In this document: positions 17,315 to 26,175 of the stretch, piece by piece
Layout: each line of letters opens with the position of its first letter
Position numbering within the stretch: the first letter of the stretch is position 1
Source: Pacificoceanicola onchidii
GTDB lineage: Bacteria; Pseudomonadota; Alphaproteobacteria; Rhodobacterales; Rhodobacteraceae
Assembly: GCF_004804335.1 (NCBI RefSeq)
Contig: NZ_SRXY01000014.1
Coordinates: 1-60,707 of the forward strand
Reading direction: 5' to 3'
DNA: 60,707 nt
Made by a program: the position numbers and the translations under genes
Notes under the pieces: model-generated
Databases searched by the model: none
Told to the model about the DNA's origin: nothing
The model's input: the letters and a program-made list of their open reading frames with translations, nothing else

Positions 17315-17709
17315 CACGCGGCCTCCGCTTTCTCTTTGGTTTTGGCCTCATTGGCTTGGTAGCGGGCGACGTCTTCGCTGCTCCACCAGACGGTGTAGAA
17401 GTGAAACGGCTTGTCGGTGCTGTTGCGGATGAAATGGTCCATGCCGCGCGGGATCATGACCACGTCACCCTGGGAGATGTGCGAGGATTTGCCGTCAAGG
17501 ATGACCTCGGCGCTGCCCTGAATGGCGATGAACATTTCGTCCTCATCAGAGGGGCTGTTCACATGGGCCAGCGTGTCGTCGCCGGGGCGCACGATGCAGT
17601 AGCCACCGCCAAAGGGCGGCTCGATGCCGTCCCAGGGAAAGGTGCGGATGCCGTCGAGGCCATATTCATAGTGCAGTTTGTCGCGGGAGAATTTGCGGAT
17701 CAATTCCAT
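17314..17709 (-). CDS. Stand-alone cupin, likely N-N bond-forming partner of the MetRS-like ligase
   Basis: 131 residues, a single cupin barrel. Probable metal ligands are H49, E56/E58 (HVNSPSDEDE) and H92 (IPRGMDHF). In known hydrazine synthetases (Spb40/Tri28 type) a small zinc cupin is fused to a methionyl-tRNA-synthetase-like domain and rearranges the N-hydroxyamino-acid ester into an N-N bond. Here it is separate and the MetRS-like partner is at 20506-21915. It is 3 bases after the carrier-protein stop and overlaps the DAO gene. A generic sugar or oxidoreductase cupin is possible, but the neighbours argue against it. Confidence 0.8.
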   Translation of the reverse strand: MELIRKFSRDKLHYEYGLDGIRTFPWDGIEPPFGGGYCIVRPGDDTLAHVNSPSDEDEMFIAIQGSAEVILDGKSSHISQGDVVMIPRGMDHFIRNSTDKPFHFYTVWWSSEDVARYQANEAKTKEKAEAA

Positions 17710-17712
17710 GGG

Positions 17713-17973
17713 TCAGGCTGCCTTTTGCTGAAAGGTGGAGAGGAGGGCTGTGAAATCGGCGAGGCTTTGCGGCGGCTCAACGCCATCAAGGACGGTTTCG
17801 AGATCCGCGCCGTAGCGCTCGGCAAACTCCATGATCAGATCAACAACCATCAGGCTGTCGATGCCCAGATCGTTCAGCGTGGCGGCGGGATCGCGCAGGG
17901 CGGCGGCGTCGATATCAGGGCGGCGCGCGGCGATTTCACTGGTCAGGGCGTGGTGGATGAGATCATTCGGCAT
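17713..17973 (-). CDS. Acyl/peptidyl carrier protein
   Basis: 86 residues, a typical free-standing carrier protein. The phosphopantetheine site is S40 in LNDLGIDSLMVVDLIMEF. The ATG at 17973 overlaps the end of the adenylating-enzyme gene by 11 bases, so the enzyme that loads it is almost certainly that neighbour. The EntD-like transferase at 11280-11987 is the likely activator. It probably holds the amino or hydrazino acid during oxidation, acylation or reduction. Confidence 0.93.
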   Translation of the reverse strand: MPNDLIHHALTSEIAARRPDIDAAALRDPAATLNDLGIDSLMVVDLIMEFAERYGADLETVLDGVEPPQSLADFTALLSTFQQKAA

Positions 17974-19567
17974 GGGTTTTCTCGGCTGTCTGGGGGGCGA
18001 AGAGGCCCGTGTCTTGCATGGTGAAGGCGGCGGCGGTGGTGTCCGATGCGGCGGCTTGCAGACGTTTCAGTAGGGTTTTCTCGTCGGTCTTGCCGGAGGT
18101 GCTGAGGGTGATTTCCGCCCCTTGGGCAAGGATCGTGGGCCGCATGTAGGCGGGCAGCTGCATGGCGAGGTATTGGCGCAGGCGGGGCAGGGCACCTGCG
18201 TCTTCGGAGAAGGCGATCAGGGCAATCTCCTTTTCGCGCCGCTCGACAAGGCCGATGGCAACGCGGTCAATGCCCGGCAGGGAGAGCGCAAGCTGGCGGA
18301 TCTCGCCAAGGTGAATGCGCTTGCCTTTGAGCTTTACCTCATCATCGCGGCGGCCAACGAATTGGATGGTCCCGTCATCGAGGCGTTTGCAGATGTCGCC
18401 GGAGCGGTAGTAGCGCAGGCCGTCCCGTTCAAAGATCACCTCGGCGGTGAGGTCCGGGCGTTCAAAATAACCGGCCATGACCAGCGGGCCGCCGATGCAA
18501 AGCTCGCCTTCGTTTGCGTCATTGCCGTCTTCATCGAGCAAGAGGAGCGAGACGTCGCGCAGGGGCGTGCCAATGGGGAAGCTGGCCTCGCGCCCGGTGT
18601 CGGCGGCCTTAATGTGATGGCAGAGGCAGACAATCGTGGCCTCGGTCGGGCCATAGGCGTTGATCACGCGGGCGTTCGGCAGGGCAGAGACCCAAGTGTT
18701 GATGATCTTGGGATCGCAGACTTCGGCCCCGGTCATCACCATTTCCAATTCCGGGAAGCTGCTGGCGGCGATGCTTTGCAGCGGGGTGGAGATCAGGGTG
18801 AGGATCGTCGAGACGGCGATCATATGGGTGATCTTCTGGCTCGCCATGATCTTGCGGATGATCGCGCCCATATAGAGGCCACGGTACTGGTAGGAAAACG
18901 CGCCAATGGCGAGCGGCAGGAGGGTGTCTTCGATCGAGACATCGAAGTGGAAGGGGGCAAAGCTGAGCACGCGGGAGGCGGGGGTAAAACGCAGCACCTC
19001 ATTGTGCGCCACGAAATAGCGCGAGAGGTTTTCATGCGTGATTTCAACGCCTTTGGGTGTGCCGGTGCTGCCCGATGTGAAGATGATATAGGCCAGATCA
19101 TCCGGCGCGCGGGCCGGGATGTCGAAGGGTTTGGGCGTGGATTTATTGGCCGCCAGCGCGGCGATTTCCTCGGGCTGGATCACCGGGCAGATGGCGGCGG
19201 CATAGGGCTTTTCCAGCGCCAGCACGCAGGAGGGGCGAATGCGCGCAACAAGGGTATCAAGCCGGGCCACGGGCGCGTCCTGATCGAGCGGCACATAGAC
19301 CGCACCGCATTTCCAGATCGCCAGAGCCAGGGCGGGCATCAGCGCGGATTTGGTGGCGATGACGGCTACGCGATCACCGGGGTTTGTGCCATGGGCGCGC
19401 AGGCGGGACGCGATGCGCCATGCGAGGGCCTCAAGCTGGGCAAAACTCAGGGTTTGCTTGCCGTCAGTGATGGCGTCTTTGTCCGGGGTGTTTTCAAGCC
19501 CGTAGGCGAGCAGGTTGCCCAGATCGAACAGGCCATGATCGGCGGTGATGGCGGCGAGATGGGTCAT
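17963..19567 (-). CDS. Stand-alone adenylation enzyme (amino-acid type AMP ligase)
   Basis: 534 residues from the ATG at 19567. The core motifs are in order: A3 TSGSTGTPKG (164-173), A4 FHFDVSIED, A5 NAYGPTEATI, A7 YRSGDICKR, A8 GRRDDEVKLKGKRIHLGEI and A10 TSGKTDEKTLLKRL. The Asp in FDVS aligns with the residue that binds the alpha-amino group in NRPS A domains, so the substrate is probably an amino or hydrazino acid rather than a fatty acid. It has no carrier domain of its own and overlaps the carrier-protein gene. It activates the acid as adenylate and loads the carrier. Confidence 0.9.
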   Translation of the reverse strand: MTHLAAITADHGLFDLGNLLAYGLENTPDKDAITDGKQTLSFAQLEALAWRIASRLRAHGTNPGDRVAVIATKSALMPALALAIWKCGAVYVPLDQDAPVARLDTLVARIRPSCVLALEKPYAAAICPVIQPEEIAALAANKSTPKPFDIPARAPDDLAYIIFTSGSTGTPKGVEITHENLSRYFVAHNEVLRFTPASRVLSFAPFHFDVSIEDTLLPLAIGAFSYQYRGLYMGAIIRKIMASQKITHMIAVSTILTLISTPLQSIAASSFPELEMVMTGAEVCDPKIINTWVSALPNARVINAYGPTEATIVCLCHHIKAADTGREASFPIGTPLRDVSLLLLDEDGNDANEGELCIGGPLVMAGYFERPDLTAEVIFERDGLRYYRSGDICKRLDDGTIQFVGRRDDEVKLKGKRIHLGEIRQLALSLPGIDRVAIGLVERREKEIALIAFSEDAGALPRLRQYLAMQLPAYMRPTILAQGAEITLSTSGKTDEKTLLKRLQAAASDTTAAAFTMQDTGLFAPQTAEKTHAE

Positions 19568-20037
19568 GCGACAGCCCTTTCCTCGAAGAGGCTCGGCACC
19601 GAGCGGGTGAAACGGCGTTTGGGCAGTTCGCGCGCGCCGATGTGGCGGTAAAAGCCAAGGCCGAGCGCGTTGTCCGGCGGGGTCTGCCATTCGATGGCGG
19701 GGATGCCCCGTTCGGCGGCGAAGAGATCGAGCGTCTCCATCATCTGCTTGCCAAGGCCGAGACCGCGGGCGGCCTCGGTCAGGTAGAGGCAGTCGAGATA
19801 AAGGAAGGCGGCGGCGTTCCATGTGGAGTAATCGACGGTGGCGCTCATGTAGCCAATCAGCTGATCGTCCTGCTCTGCCACCCAGATCAGCAGGCGGGTG
19901 CTGTGCCCGAAGGCAAGGCGTTCCAGCCCGGCGCGGTTCGGAAACCCGTGTTGGAAGGGGAAGCCTTCATAGGCGGCGTGGGCTTCGATGAGTTTGACCA
20001 ATTGGGCCATATCGGAGGGTTTTGCGGCGCGGATCAT
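19564..20037 (-). CDS. GNAT N-acyltransferase
   Basis: 157 residues, a complete GNAT fold with the acetyl-CoA loop ARGLGLGKQMM and the usual beta-bulge region (FLYLDCLYLT). It overlaps the stop or start of both neighbours (ATGA, TGATG), so it belongs to the pathway. In triacsin biosynthesis a GNAT acylates the free hydrazine nitrogen of hydrazinoacetate; the same protecting role is plausible here. Self-resistance by acetylation of the final product is the other option. Confidence 0.85.
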   Translation of the reverse strand: MIRAAKPSDMAQLVKLIEAHAAYEGFPFQHGFPNRAGLERLAFGHSTRLLIWVAEQDDQLIGYMSATVDYSTWNAAAFLYLDCLYLTEAARGLGLGKQMMETLDLFAAERGIPAIEWQTPPDNALGLGFYRHIGARELPKRRFTRSVPSLFEERAVA

Positions 20038-20519
20038 CAGACGTACCCCTCAAACCCGAGGGAGAGGTAATCGGCGAGCACCGCGTCGGTCAGCTCGGCG
20101 GGCTTTTGTTCGAGCACGGAGCGGACCCAGAGATCACGCTCGTATTTGTAGATCTCAAGCTCCCAGACGCAGGTGATGACGTTGAGGTGGTCGAGGCTCT
20201 CCATTTTGGGCTCGGCGCTGTCAAACTCGTCGATCAGGAAGGCGCGCAGGCGCAGCATGTTGGCGTCGTACCACGTGTTGGTAAGGGTATAGAGGCCATC
20301 ACCCGCCCAGTGCAGGATGCCGAAACCGATCTTGTGATCTTCTTCAAGCTCCGGGTCGGGCAGGCCTTTGCCCAGAAGCTCCTTGATTTTCTCCGTCGAG
20401 GGGACGGGCGGGTTGCCGTAGGACGGGGCGATGAGCGAGTAGACCTTGAGCCGGTGATCGCCGATCTCGTGGGTGCCGAGGAAGGAGACTTTGCGCGGGG
20501 CGTATTCAAACGAGTTCAT
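20037..20519 (-). CDS. Unknown conserved-looking pathway protein
   Basis: 160 residues, soluble, no signal peptide and no motif I can assign. It is rich in aromatic residues (GFGILHWAGDGLYTLTNTWY; WELEIYKYERDLW), with a central acidic region and a helical C-terminus. It is wedged between the MetRS-like gene (14-base overlap) and the GNAT gene (shared bases TGATG), which makes it an integral step of the N-N pathway. It could be a small lid or partner enzyme for the ligase or a carrier-protein-acting enzyme. Confidence 0.75.
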   Translation of the reverse strand: MNSFEYAPRKVSFLGTHEIGDHRLKVYSLIAPSYGNPPVPSTEKIKELLGKGLPDPELEEDHKIGFGILHWAGDGLYTLTNTWYDANMLRLRAFLIDEFDSAEPKMESLDHLNVITCVWELEIYKYERDLWVRSVLEQKPAELTDAVLADYLSLGFEGYV

Positions 20520-21915
20520 GGGTCTTGCTTTCGGTTTTCAGGGCGGTGAGGCCGGGCATGATGGGGGCGGCGAGGGCCGCGAGGGTGGCATAGCCGGAGG
20601 GCTGTTTGGCGGCAGGGGCGGCTTGGATCGCCTCAAAGAGGGCCATGATCGCTCGCGCCTGACGCTGCATGGAGAAGGCTTCTGGCGATTGCGCAGCGCG
20701 GGCAGCGAGCGCGGCAGGGTGGCTTTCCCAAGTGGCGCTTGGGGTGCCTGCGCCGGACCGGATCGCGGCGTTCATCGGGGTGTAGACCTCTGTGACCCAA
20801 TCCTTGAACTCCGCCAGCGAGAAGTTCTCGACCTGCTCTTCGGGGGCGTTCAGCGCGGTGAAGAGGCGGATGGCGTCGAGCGGGTATTGGCCGGTGACGT
20901 CCTTGATCCAGATGGCGTTGCCGCGGCTGGTGGAGAAATCATCGCCGTCCAGTTTCAGGAAACGGTTGGTCAGGAAGGTGCCAAGCTGCGGGCCGTCCGG
21001 GTCACAGATTTGCTGAACCCCGTAGGCGACGGCGTGGCTGTAGGAACAGTCAAAGCCGAGGAAGTGGATCAGTTCCGTGGACGGCGACCACCAATCGGCA
21101 AAGCGGCCTTTTTGCGGGGCGTCTTCGAGGTGGGCTTTGACGGCGGCGCGGTAGCCGGCGAGGCCCATGAACCATGTGTGGACCGGCTCACCCCCGAACC
21201 GCGCCACGGGCAGGCCCGCGTCGCCGGGGCGGGTGATGGGCCATGTGTCGGCGGTGTTGGACAGGTTCTCGGCAAGGAAGTGCAGAAGGTCATCGCGCAT
21301 GGGGCGTGCGGCGTGACGCTTGGCCAGTTCCGGGAAGTGGTGGCCAAGGTGCCAGACGGTGGCCTCCTGTTCGCGCAGGACCGTGGGCAGGCCGGTGGTG
21401 ATGCTGGTGACGTTCGTCATCTGTAAAGGATCAGGCTTGCCCGCGCAGTTTTCGCATTGCGAGGCGTCGGTGCTTGCGCCGCAGTGGTTGCAGTCGCCGC
21501 GTGCAAAGGCCTCATGGCCCCATTTGCCGTCGGCTTCGCTGTAGTGGACCTTGACGGTCTCGCGGGTGAGATCGTCAGACACGCAATCGAGGTAGTGGTT
21601 CACGCTTTCCGCGAACCACGGGTTGTCCCCGGAGGAGGGGAAGGCGTCAAACGCACAGCCCGCCAGATCGGCAGAGAGGGTGATGGCGCGGTGCATCAGG
21701 GCGGCGTAGTCCTGAGGATCGCGGCCAATGGCCTCGGCCTTGCGCGGCATGTAGCTTTGATAGTCGTCCGAGTAGCAGACCATGAGAACCTCATGGCCCT
21801 GCGCCTCCAGCCCGCGCCGCATGACGTCGGCGGCCATGAACGGGCCAGAGAGGTGGCCGAGGTGCAGATCGCCGTTGGGCGTTGGCGGGGTGACGGTGAC
21901 GATATAACGGGCCAT
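20506..21915 (-). CDS. Methionyl-tRNA-synthetase-like ligase, probable hydrazine synthetase component
   Basis: 469 residues from the ATG at 21915. A class I synthetase catalytic core is clear: HLGH at 18-21 (the HIGH motif), a zinc knuckle C142-x2-C145...C154-x2-C157, and FSTSRG at the place of KMSKS. It is shorter than most MetRS, with only a reduced helical C-terminus. In hydrazine pathways MetRS-like domains use ATP to join an N-hydroxydiamine to a second amino acid before a cupin makes the N-N bond. Position in this operon, not general translation, supports that use. The start is one base after the upstream stop. Confidence 0.88.
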   Translation of the reverse strand: MARYIVTVTPPTPNGDLHLGHLSGPFMAADVMRRGLEAQGHEVLMVCYSDDYQSYMPRKAEAIGRDPQDYAALMHRAITLSADLAGCAFDAFPSSGDNPWFAESVNHYLDCVSDDLTRETVKVHYSEADGKWGHEAFARGDCNHCGASTDASQCENCAGKPDPLQMTNVTSITTGLPTVLREQEATVWHLGHHFPELAKRHAARPMRDDLLHFLAENLSNTADTWPITRPGDAGLPVARFGGEPVHTWFMGLAGYRAAVKAHLEDAPQKGRFADWWSPSTELIHFLGFDCSYSHAVAYGVQQICDPDGPQLGTFLTNRFLKLDGDDFSTSRGNAIWIKDVTGQYPLDAIRLFTALNAPEEQVENFSLAEFKDWVTEVYTPMNAAIRSGAGTPSATWESHPAALAARAAQSPEAFSMQRQARAIMALFEAIQAAPAAKQPSGYATLAALAAPIMPGLTALKTESKTHELV

Positions 21916-21916
21916 C

Positions 21917-23926
21917 TCAGGCAGCCTTTCTCTGAGCGCCATCGGGGGCGGATTGTCCGGTGAGGAAACCGACCATTTCGGCGATGAAATCGGGGGAGGA
22001 ATAGAGCGAGAGGTGCGTGGCTTCGTTGTCCACATGCAGCCGCGCGCCGGGGATCACGCAAGACGCGTCATAAGAGCCGCGCGGGTGGGCGGTGATGTCA
22101 CCTGCGCCGGTGAACAGCGCCGTGGGGGCCTTGATCTCACCGAGCCAGTCCATCGGGTCTTCCTTGATGAAGGCGCGGATCAGGCGGGCGTAGCGGAACA
22201 CCTGATCGGGGTTGGCGGTGAGGCCCTGCACGATGTGTTTCTCGTGTGGGAGCGTCACGGACATGGCCTCGTTCGCCTTGTTCGCAATGTCGCGGGTGAA
22301 CAGGCGGACCATGGCGCTGCGGTCTTCTTTGAAGACGGAATTATACAGCACCTTGGCGATGGACATGGACACGGCGACCTTGGGCATGATCGACTTGAGG
22401 TTCTTCTGGAAAGGCGTCAGCTCGGCCTTGCGGTGCATGAAGCTGCCGTTGATCAGGGCCAGTTTGGTGATGCGTTTGGGGGCCTTGGCTGCGATGTGGC
22501 TGGCCACAACCGCGCCGGTGCTCCAGCCCATGAGGTGCATCTGGCGGATGCCAAGCGCGGCAGAGATGAGTTCCCAATCGTCGAAATGGTCTTTCATCGA
22601 CAGGCCGGTTTCGGTGGCGAGGTCAAAGCCGCGATCCGGCAGGCCCCGGCAATCCCAGGTGACGGTGTTGAAGCCCTGTTTGCCGAGCGAGGTGATCAGC
22701 GGGTGCAGGGCGTTTGCGGGCATGCCGTAGGCGTTGACCAGCATGACGGTCTCGCGGGTCTCGTCGTAGTCGCGGTTGACATAGGCCACCACCGGCCCGC
22801 CGGAGGCGCGTTGCAGGTGGATCATCTGCATCCGGTCCATGAGCGCGCCATTGCGGGCTTCGTTGACGGCGGCCTCTATGAGGTTGAGCGCGTCGATCTC
22901 GTAGATCTTGTCCTGTTCCTCCAGCACTTCGCCGGTGAAGGTCTTGCTGTTGGAGGCCAGCGTGTAGGGGGCAAAGAAGGAAAGCGCCTCGTTCAGGGAT
23001 TTGTCGGCCGGGTCAATTTTGGCGGGGTCTTCGGTGCAGACGATGCGCAGGGAAAGCCGATCGCGCAGGGCGGCGACGAGGGTGCTGACCGGCACGTTCG
23101 AGCCGCCGATAAAGCGGGTTTTGACGGCGGCGTTCAGCGTGGTGTCAGCCAGCTCCTCCATCATCACGTCAATGACGCGGTCGATGTACGTCAGGTTCAG
23201 AGCACCTTTGCCACAGGCGAGGCTGACGCGGGGCGTCTCGCCTTTGTCGGCCAGCTTGCGGGCTTTGGCGGCGAGCACGCGGATCACGCCATAAAGCGCG
23301 CTGGTCGAACCGGCGGGCAGTTTGCTGTCGCGGGCGCCCACGATGATCGAAGGGCGCAGGAGGGTGAGACGCCAGCCGTGGGTTTGCGCGGCCTCGGTCA
23401 GGATGGCTTCCGCCTGCGCCTTGCTCTCTTCATAGGCGTTGTTGAAGGTGTTGCCGGTCTTGGGATCGGTGATGTCACAGGTGACCTCACCCTTGCCGGT
23501 GACATAGGCCGTGGAGAGGTAGCGCACTTTCTTGACGCCAAGGGCCTGGGCCAGATCGGCCAGCGCCTTGGCGGCAGTGACGTTCTGTTCGGCGCTGGCG
23601 GGGGACAGCTCGGAGGCGATGTGCCAGATTTCGCTGATCTTGCCACGGGTGAGCTGCATCTGTGCGTCCCCGGACAGGCCAAAGCGCGGCTGGGTCACGT
23701 CGCCGGTCAGGATGGTGACGGATTTGGCGAGGCCCGCAGGCGTGGCATCCGAGCGGTTCACCGCGTGGCAGGCGCGGGCGAGGGCGCGTTCAAGGCGCTC
23801 GGCCTGATCGTCCGAGGCGCGTTGCAGGGTGAAAATCTGGCGGCCTTCCGCTTCGGGGCTGGCGAGGAGCCGCGCGAGGAAGCTCGATCCGACAAAGCCG
23901 GTGGCTCCGGTGATGAGGATGGACAT
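21917..23926 (-). CDS. Fusion of thioester-reductase-type SDR and alpha/beta hydrolase
   Basis: 669 residues from the ATG at 23926, with an aaggag ribosome site. The N-terminal half (1 to ~370) is a Male-sterility/NAD_binding_4 SDR: ITGATGFVGSSF for NADPH and YEESK as the YxxxK dyad. This is the fold of terminal thioester reductases that release carrier-bound acids as aldehydes or alcohols. The C-terminal half is an alpha/beta hydrolase with nucleophile GWSTG, acid Asp in TGAGDIT and His in ATHLSLY. The pairing suggests reductive release followed by hydrolysis or transfer on one polypeptide. I do not know a named family with this architecture. Confidence 0.85.
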   Translation of the reverse strand: MSILITGATGFVGSSFLARLLASPEAEGRQIFTLQRASDDQAERLERALARACHAVNRSDATPAGLAKSVTILTGDVTQPRFGLSGDAQMQLTRGKISEIWHIASELSPASAEQNVTAAKALADLAQALGVKKVRYLSTAYVTGKGEVTCDITDPKTGNTFNNAYEESKAQAEAILTEAAQTHGWRLTLLRPSIIVGARDSKLPAGSTSALYGVIRVLAAKARKLADKGETPRVSLACGKGALNLTYIDRVIDVMMEELADTTLNAAVKTRFIGGSNVPVSTLVAALRDRLSLRIVCTEDPAKIDPADKSLNEALSFFAPYTLASNSKTFTGEVLEEQDKIYEIDALNLIEAAVNEARNGALMDRMQMIHLQRASGGPVVAYVNRDYDETRETVMLVNAYGMPANALHPLITSLGKQGFNTVTWDCRGLPDRGFDLATETGLSMKDHFDDWELISAALGIRQMHLMGWSTGAVVASHIAAKAPKRITKLALINGSFMHRKAELTPFQKNLKSIMPKVAVSMSIAKVLYNSVFKEDRSAMVRLFTRDIANKANEAMSVTLPHEKHIVQGLTANPDQVFRYARLIRAFIKEDPMDWLGEIKAPTALFTGAGDITAHPRGSYDASCVIPGARLHVDNEATHLSLYSSPDFIAEMVGFLTGQSAPDGAQRKAA

Positions 23927-23939
23927 GGGTCTTTCTCCT

Positions 23940-24920
23940 TCAGTTCGAGGCGAGCGCATGCGGGCAGGGCGCGGCACCTGAGGTTGCGGGTTTGGTCTGG
24001 CGTTGCAGCCAGTCGGTGATGTGCGCCGCGAGGGCGGCAGGGTCTGCTTCTTCCGGCAGGTTGTGACCGGTCAGAGGCAGGGTGATGAGGTCGGCGGCAG
24101 GGATCTGCGCCTGAAATTCGGAGGCGAGCGGCAGCGGCAGCCAGATGTCTTCCTCACCCCAGATCAGCAGGGTCGGCAGCGTCAGGCAGCTGAGCTCATC
24201 GGCGCGCTCGAAGCTGATCGCGTTCATCCGGGCAAAGAGCGCATCGCGCGCGCCGTCCCGCAGAAGGAGATCGTGGTAGCGGGTGACCTGCGCGTCGGTG
24301 ATTTTGGTCTCGTCAAACACAGCGTCCTTGAGATTTTCGCGGACAATGAACTCGGGCGTGACGTTCTTGAGCATCGGCCCGAGGACCGGGGTTTGCGCGA
24401 TCTTCCAGGTCAGCGGGCTGGGCGTGGGCAGGCCGGTGGGGGCCAGAAGCACCAGCTTGTCCGCCACCTGCGGCGCGTCGATGCCCAGCGTCCAGGCGAT
24501 CTGACCGCCGGTGGAATGGCCGATGATGGCCTTGGGTTGCACGCCGATCTTCGCAAGGAAGGCGATCAGCAGGGCCGTGTTGTCACGGTTGTGAAAGCCG
24601 GTGTCGGGGCCCGCGAGGGACAGGCCGCTGCCGGGCAGATCGAGCGCAATGACGCGGTAGCCCTTGTCTGTCAGAGCCATGCCGAGCGCGGCGTAAGCGC
24701 CTTGCTCTGCGCCCGACCCATGCAGGAGGATCAGCGGCTCGCCGGTGCCTTGATCGGTGTAATGCAGGGTTGCGCCGGACACTTGCGTGAAGCGGGAGGC
24801 CTCTGTCTGATAGGCGATCCTGACCTGGGAATAGGGGATGTCCGCGCGGTATCCGGCGATCCCCAGCGCCGCAGTGGCGCTGAGGAGGCCGAGGGCCGCG
24901 AGGGACTTAACCCCGAACAT
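23940..24920 (-). CDS. Membrane-anchored or exported alpha/beta hydrolase
   Basis: 326 residues. An N-terminal hydrophobic segment (VKSLAALGLLSATAALGIAG) may be an uncleaved anchor or signal. The hydrolase core has HGSG (oxyanion), nucleophile elbow GHSTGG, acid in WGEEDIW and His in LTGHNLP. The start overlaps the flavoprotein gene by 14 bases. A periplasmic hydrolase at the end of a pathway often removes a protecting acyl group after export, which would match the GNAT; that pairing is inference. Confidence 0.82.
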   Translation of the reverse strand: MFGVKSLAALGLLSATAALGIAGYRADIPYSQVRIAYQTEASRFTQVSGATLHYTDQGTGEPLILLHGSGAEQGAYAALGMALTDKGYRVIALDLPGSGLSLAGPDTGFHNRDNTALLIAFLAKIGVQPKAIIGHSTGGQIAWTLGIDAPQVADKLVLLAPTGLPTPSPLTWKIAQTPVLGPMLKNVTPEFIVRENLKDAVFDETKITDAQVTRYHDLLLRDGARDALFARMNAISFERADELSCLTLPTLLIWGEEDIWLPLPLASEFQAQIPAADLITLPLTGHNLPEEADPAALAAHITDWLQRQTKPATSGAAPCPHALASN

Positions 24921-26172
24921 GGGTCAGCTCCGGGGCGGTGCGCGGAGCCCCGCGCAGGTTGGCGAGCAGGATCCGGCCCAGCGTGCCCGGCGAGAGGAAC
25001 TCCTGCCATTTGATCACACGCCCGACAAAGAGGTGCACCCGGTGGGCGACCACGGCATCGCGGACGGCGGCGCGGGAGATGAGTTTCTCCAGAAGGTTCG
25101 CCTCGCGCCCTGAAGAGGCATCGCGGATGAAATACTCATGGCCTGCCAGCATGGATTTGTGCTGTTTGGCATAGGCGTTGAGCGCCTCGGCGTGGCCCTT
25201 GCCGGAAACCAGCGCCGGGCCAACCCGCTCCGCCATCCAATCGGCGGCCTGCATGGCAAAGCCGCAGCCGACGCCGGACATGGGATCGCAACTCATGCAG
25301 GCATCGCCCACAAGCGCGAGGCCCTGATAGGTGGCCGGACGCCAGTAATCGTGCAGCTTGCGCATGCCGCGGATTTCCGAGGCGGGCGTGGCGGTGGATT
25401 GATCGGGCGCGTTTGGCAAATCCTTGAAGAAGGATTCCAGAGCGGTGCGGCGGTCGGCCTTCCATTCGGGGAAGTCCTCTTCGCAGACAAAGGCGCAGAG
25501 CATCGTCAGATCGCCGTCGAACGGATAGGCAAAGCCCATGTCGCGGCCGGTCTGCCAGAATTGCGCGGTTTTGCCCGTCTTGAGCGGCATGTTCTCGTAG
25601 TAGGAATAATACACGAAGCGATTGTTTTCGCGCATTTTTGTCGGCACGCCTGCGAGTTTGGCACCGGGGGAGCCGCGCCCATCGGCCAGAACGATCTGAC
25701 GCGCGTGGGCGGTTTGCGGGCCGTCCTTCGTGGCGTAGGTGAGGCCGCAGAAGGTGCCGGTTTCATCGGCGTGCAATTCGGTCAGCGTGGCGCCCAGTTC
25801 GAGCGTCAAGGTCGGCTCGGCCTGCATCAATTCGAGCAGCAGCGGATCCATCACCTTGCGGCGCACCGAATAGCCGTGGGCGGTGGAGGGATCGCCCGCG
25901 CCCTCGTCTTTGATCCAGCCGTATTCTGTCCAGATCTCGCAGGCGTTCTGGATCGCGCCTGCGGCGTCGAGCTTTTCCTTCAGGCCCAGCTTTTCGATCA
26001 CCGGCAGGGCAGAGCGCTGGATAAAGGTGGTGCAGACTTTTTTGTACGTGTCCTCATCGGGTTTGCGGTCAATGGCGAGGACGTTCAGCCCCTGCCGGGC
26101 GAGCAGGATGGCGCTGGCCGCGCCCCCCGGCCCTGCGCCGACAACAATGGCGTCATAGGTTTGCGAGGTCAT
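24907..26172 (-). CDS. Class A-type flavoprotein oxidoreductase
   Basis: 421 residues with the FAD motif AIVVGAGPGGAASAILLARQ, the DG motif in VLADGRGSPG and the GD motif in LALVGDACMSCDPMSGVGCG. Overall it resembles the geranylgeranyl-reductase/halogenase-like branch. No halogenase WxWxIP motif is seen. In the pathway it could oxidise carrier-bound hydrazine to a hydrazone or diazo group, or hydroxylate an intermediate. It is 3 bases from the N-hydroxylase gene. Confidence 0.82.
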   Translation of the reverse strand: MTSQTYDAIVVGAGPGGAASAILLARQGLNVLAIDRKPDEDTYKKVCTTFIQRSALPVIEKLGLKEKLDAAGAIQNACEIWTEYGWIKDEGAGDPSTAHGYSVRRKVMDPLLLELMQAEPTLTLELGATLTELHADETGTFCGLTYATKDGPQTAHARQIVLADGRGSPGAKLAGVPTKMRENNRFVYYSYYENMPLKTGKTAQFWQTGRDMGFAYPFDGDLTMLCAFVCEEDFPEWKADRRTALESFFKDLPNAPDQSTATPASEIRGMRKLHDYWRPATYQGLALVGDACMSCDPMSGVGCGFAMQAADWMAERVGPALVSGKGHAEALNAYAKQHKSMLAGHEYFIRDASSGREANLLEKLISRAAVRDAVVAHRVHLFVGRVIKWQEFLSPGTLGRILLANLRGAPRTAPELTHVRG

Positions 26173-26175
26173 GGG

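Noticed and set aside
20506-21915. Housekeeping methionyl-tRNA synthetase
   Set aside because: It is short, has a changed KMSKS site (FSTSRG) and lies inside an operon with an N-hydroxylase, cupin, DAO oxidase and carrier protein. That context fits a natural-product ligase much better.
21953-24019. 688-residue open frame on the plus strand
   Set aside because: Antisense to the reductase-hydrolase fusion, whose motifs and ribosome site are clear; no domain is recognisable in the plus-strand frame.
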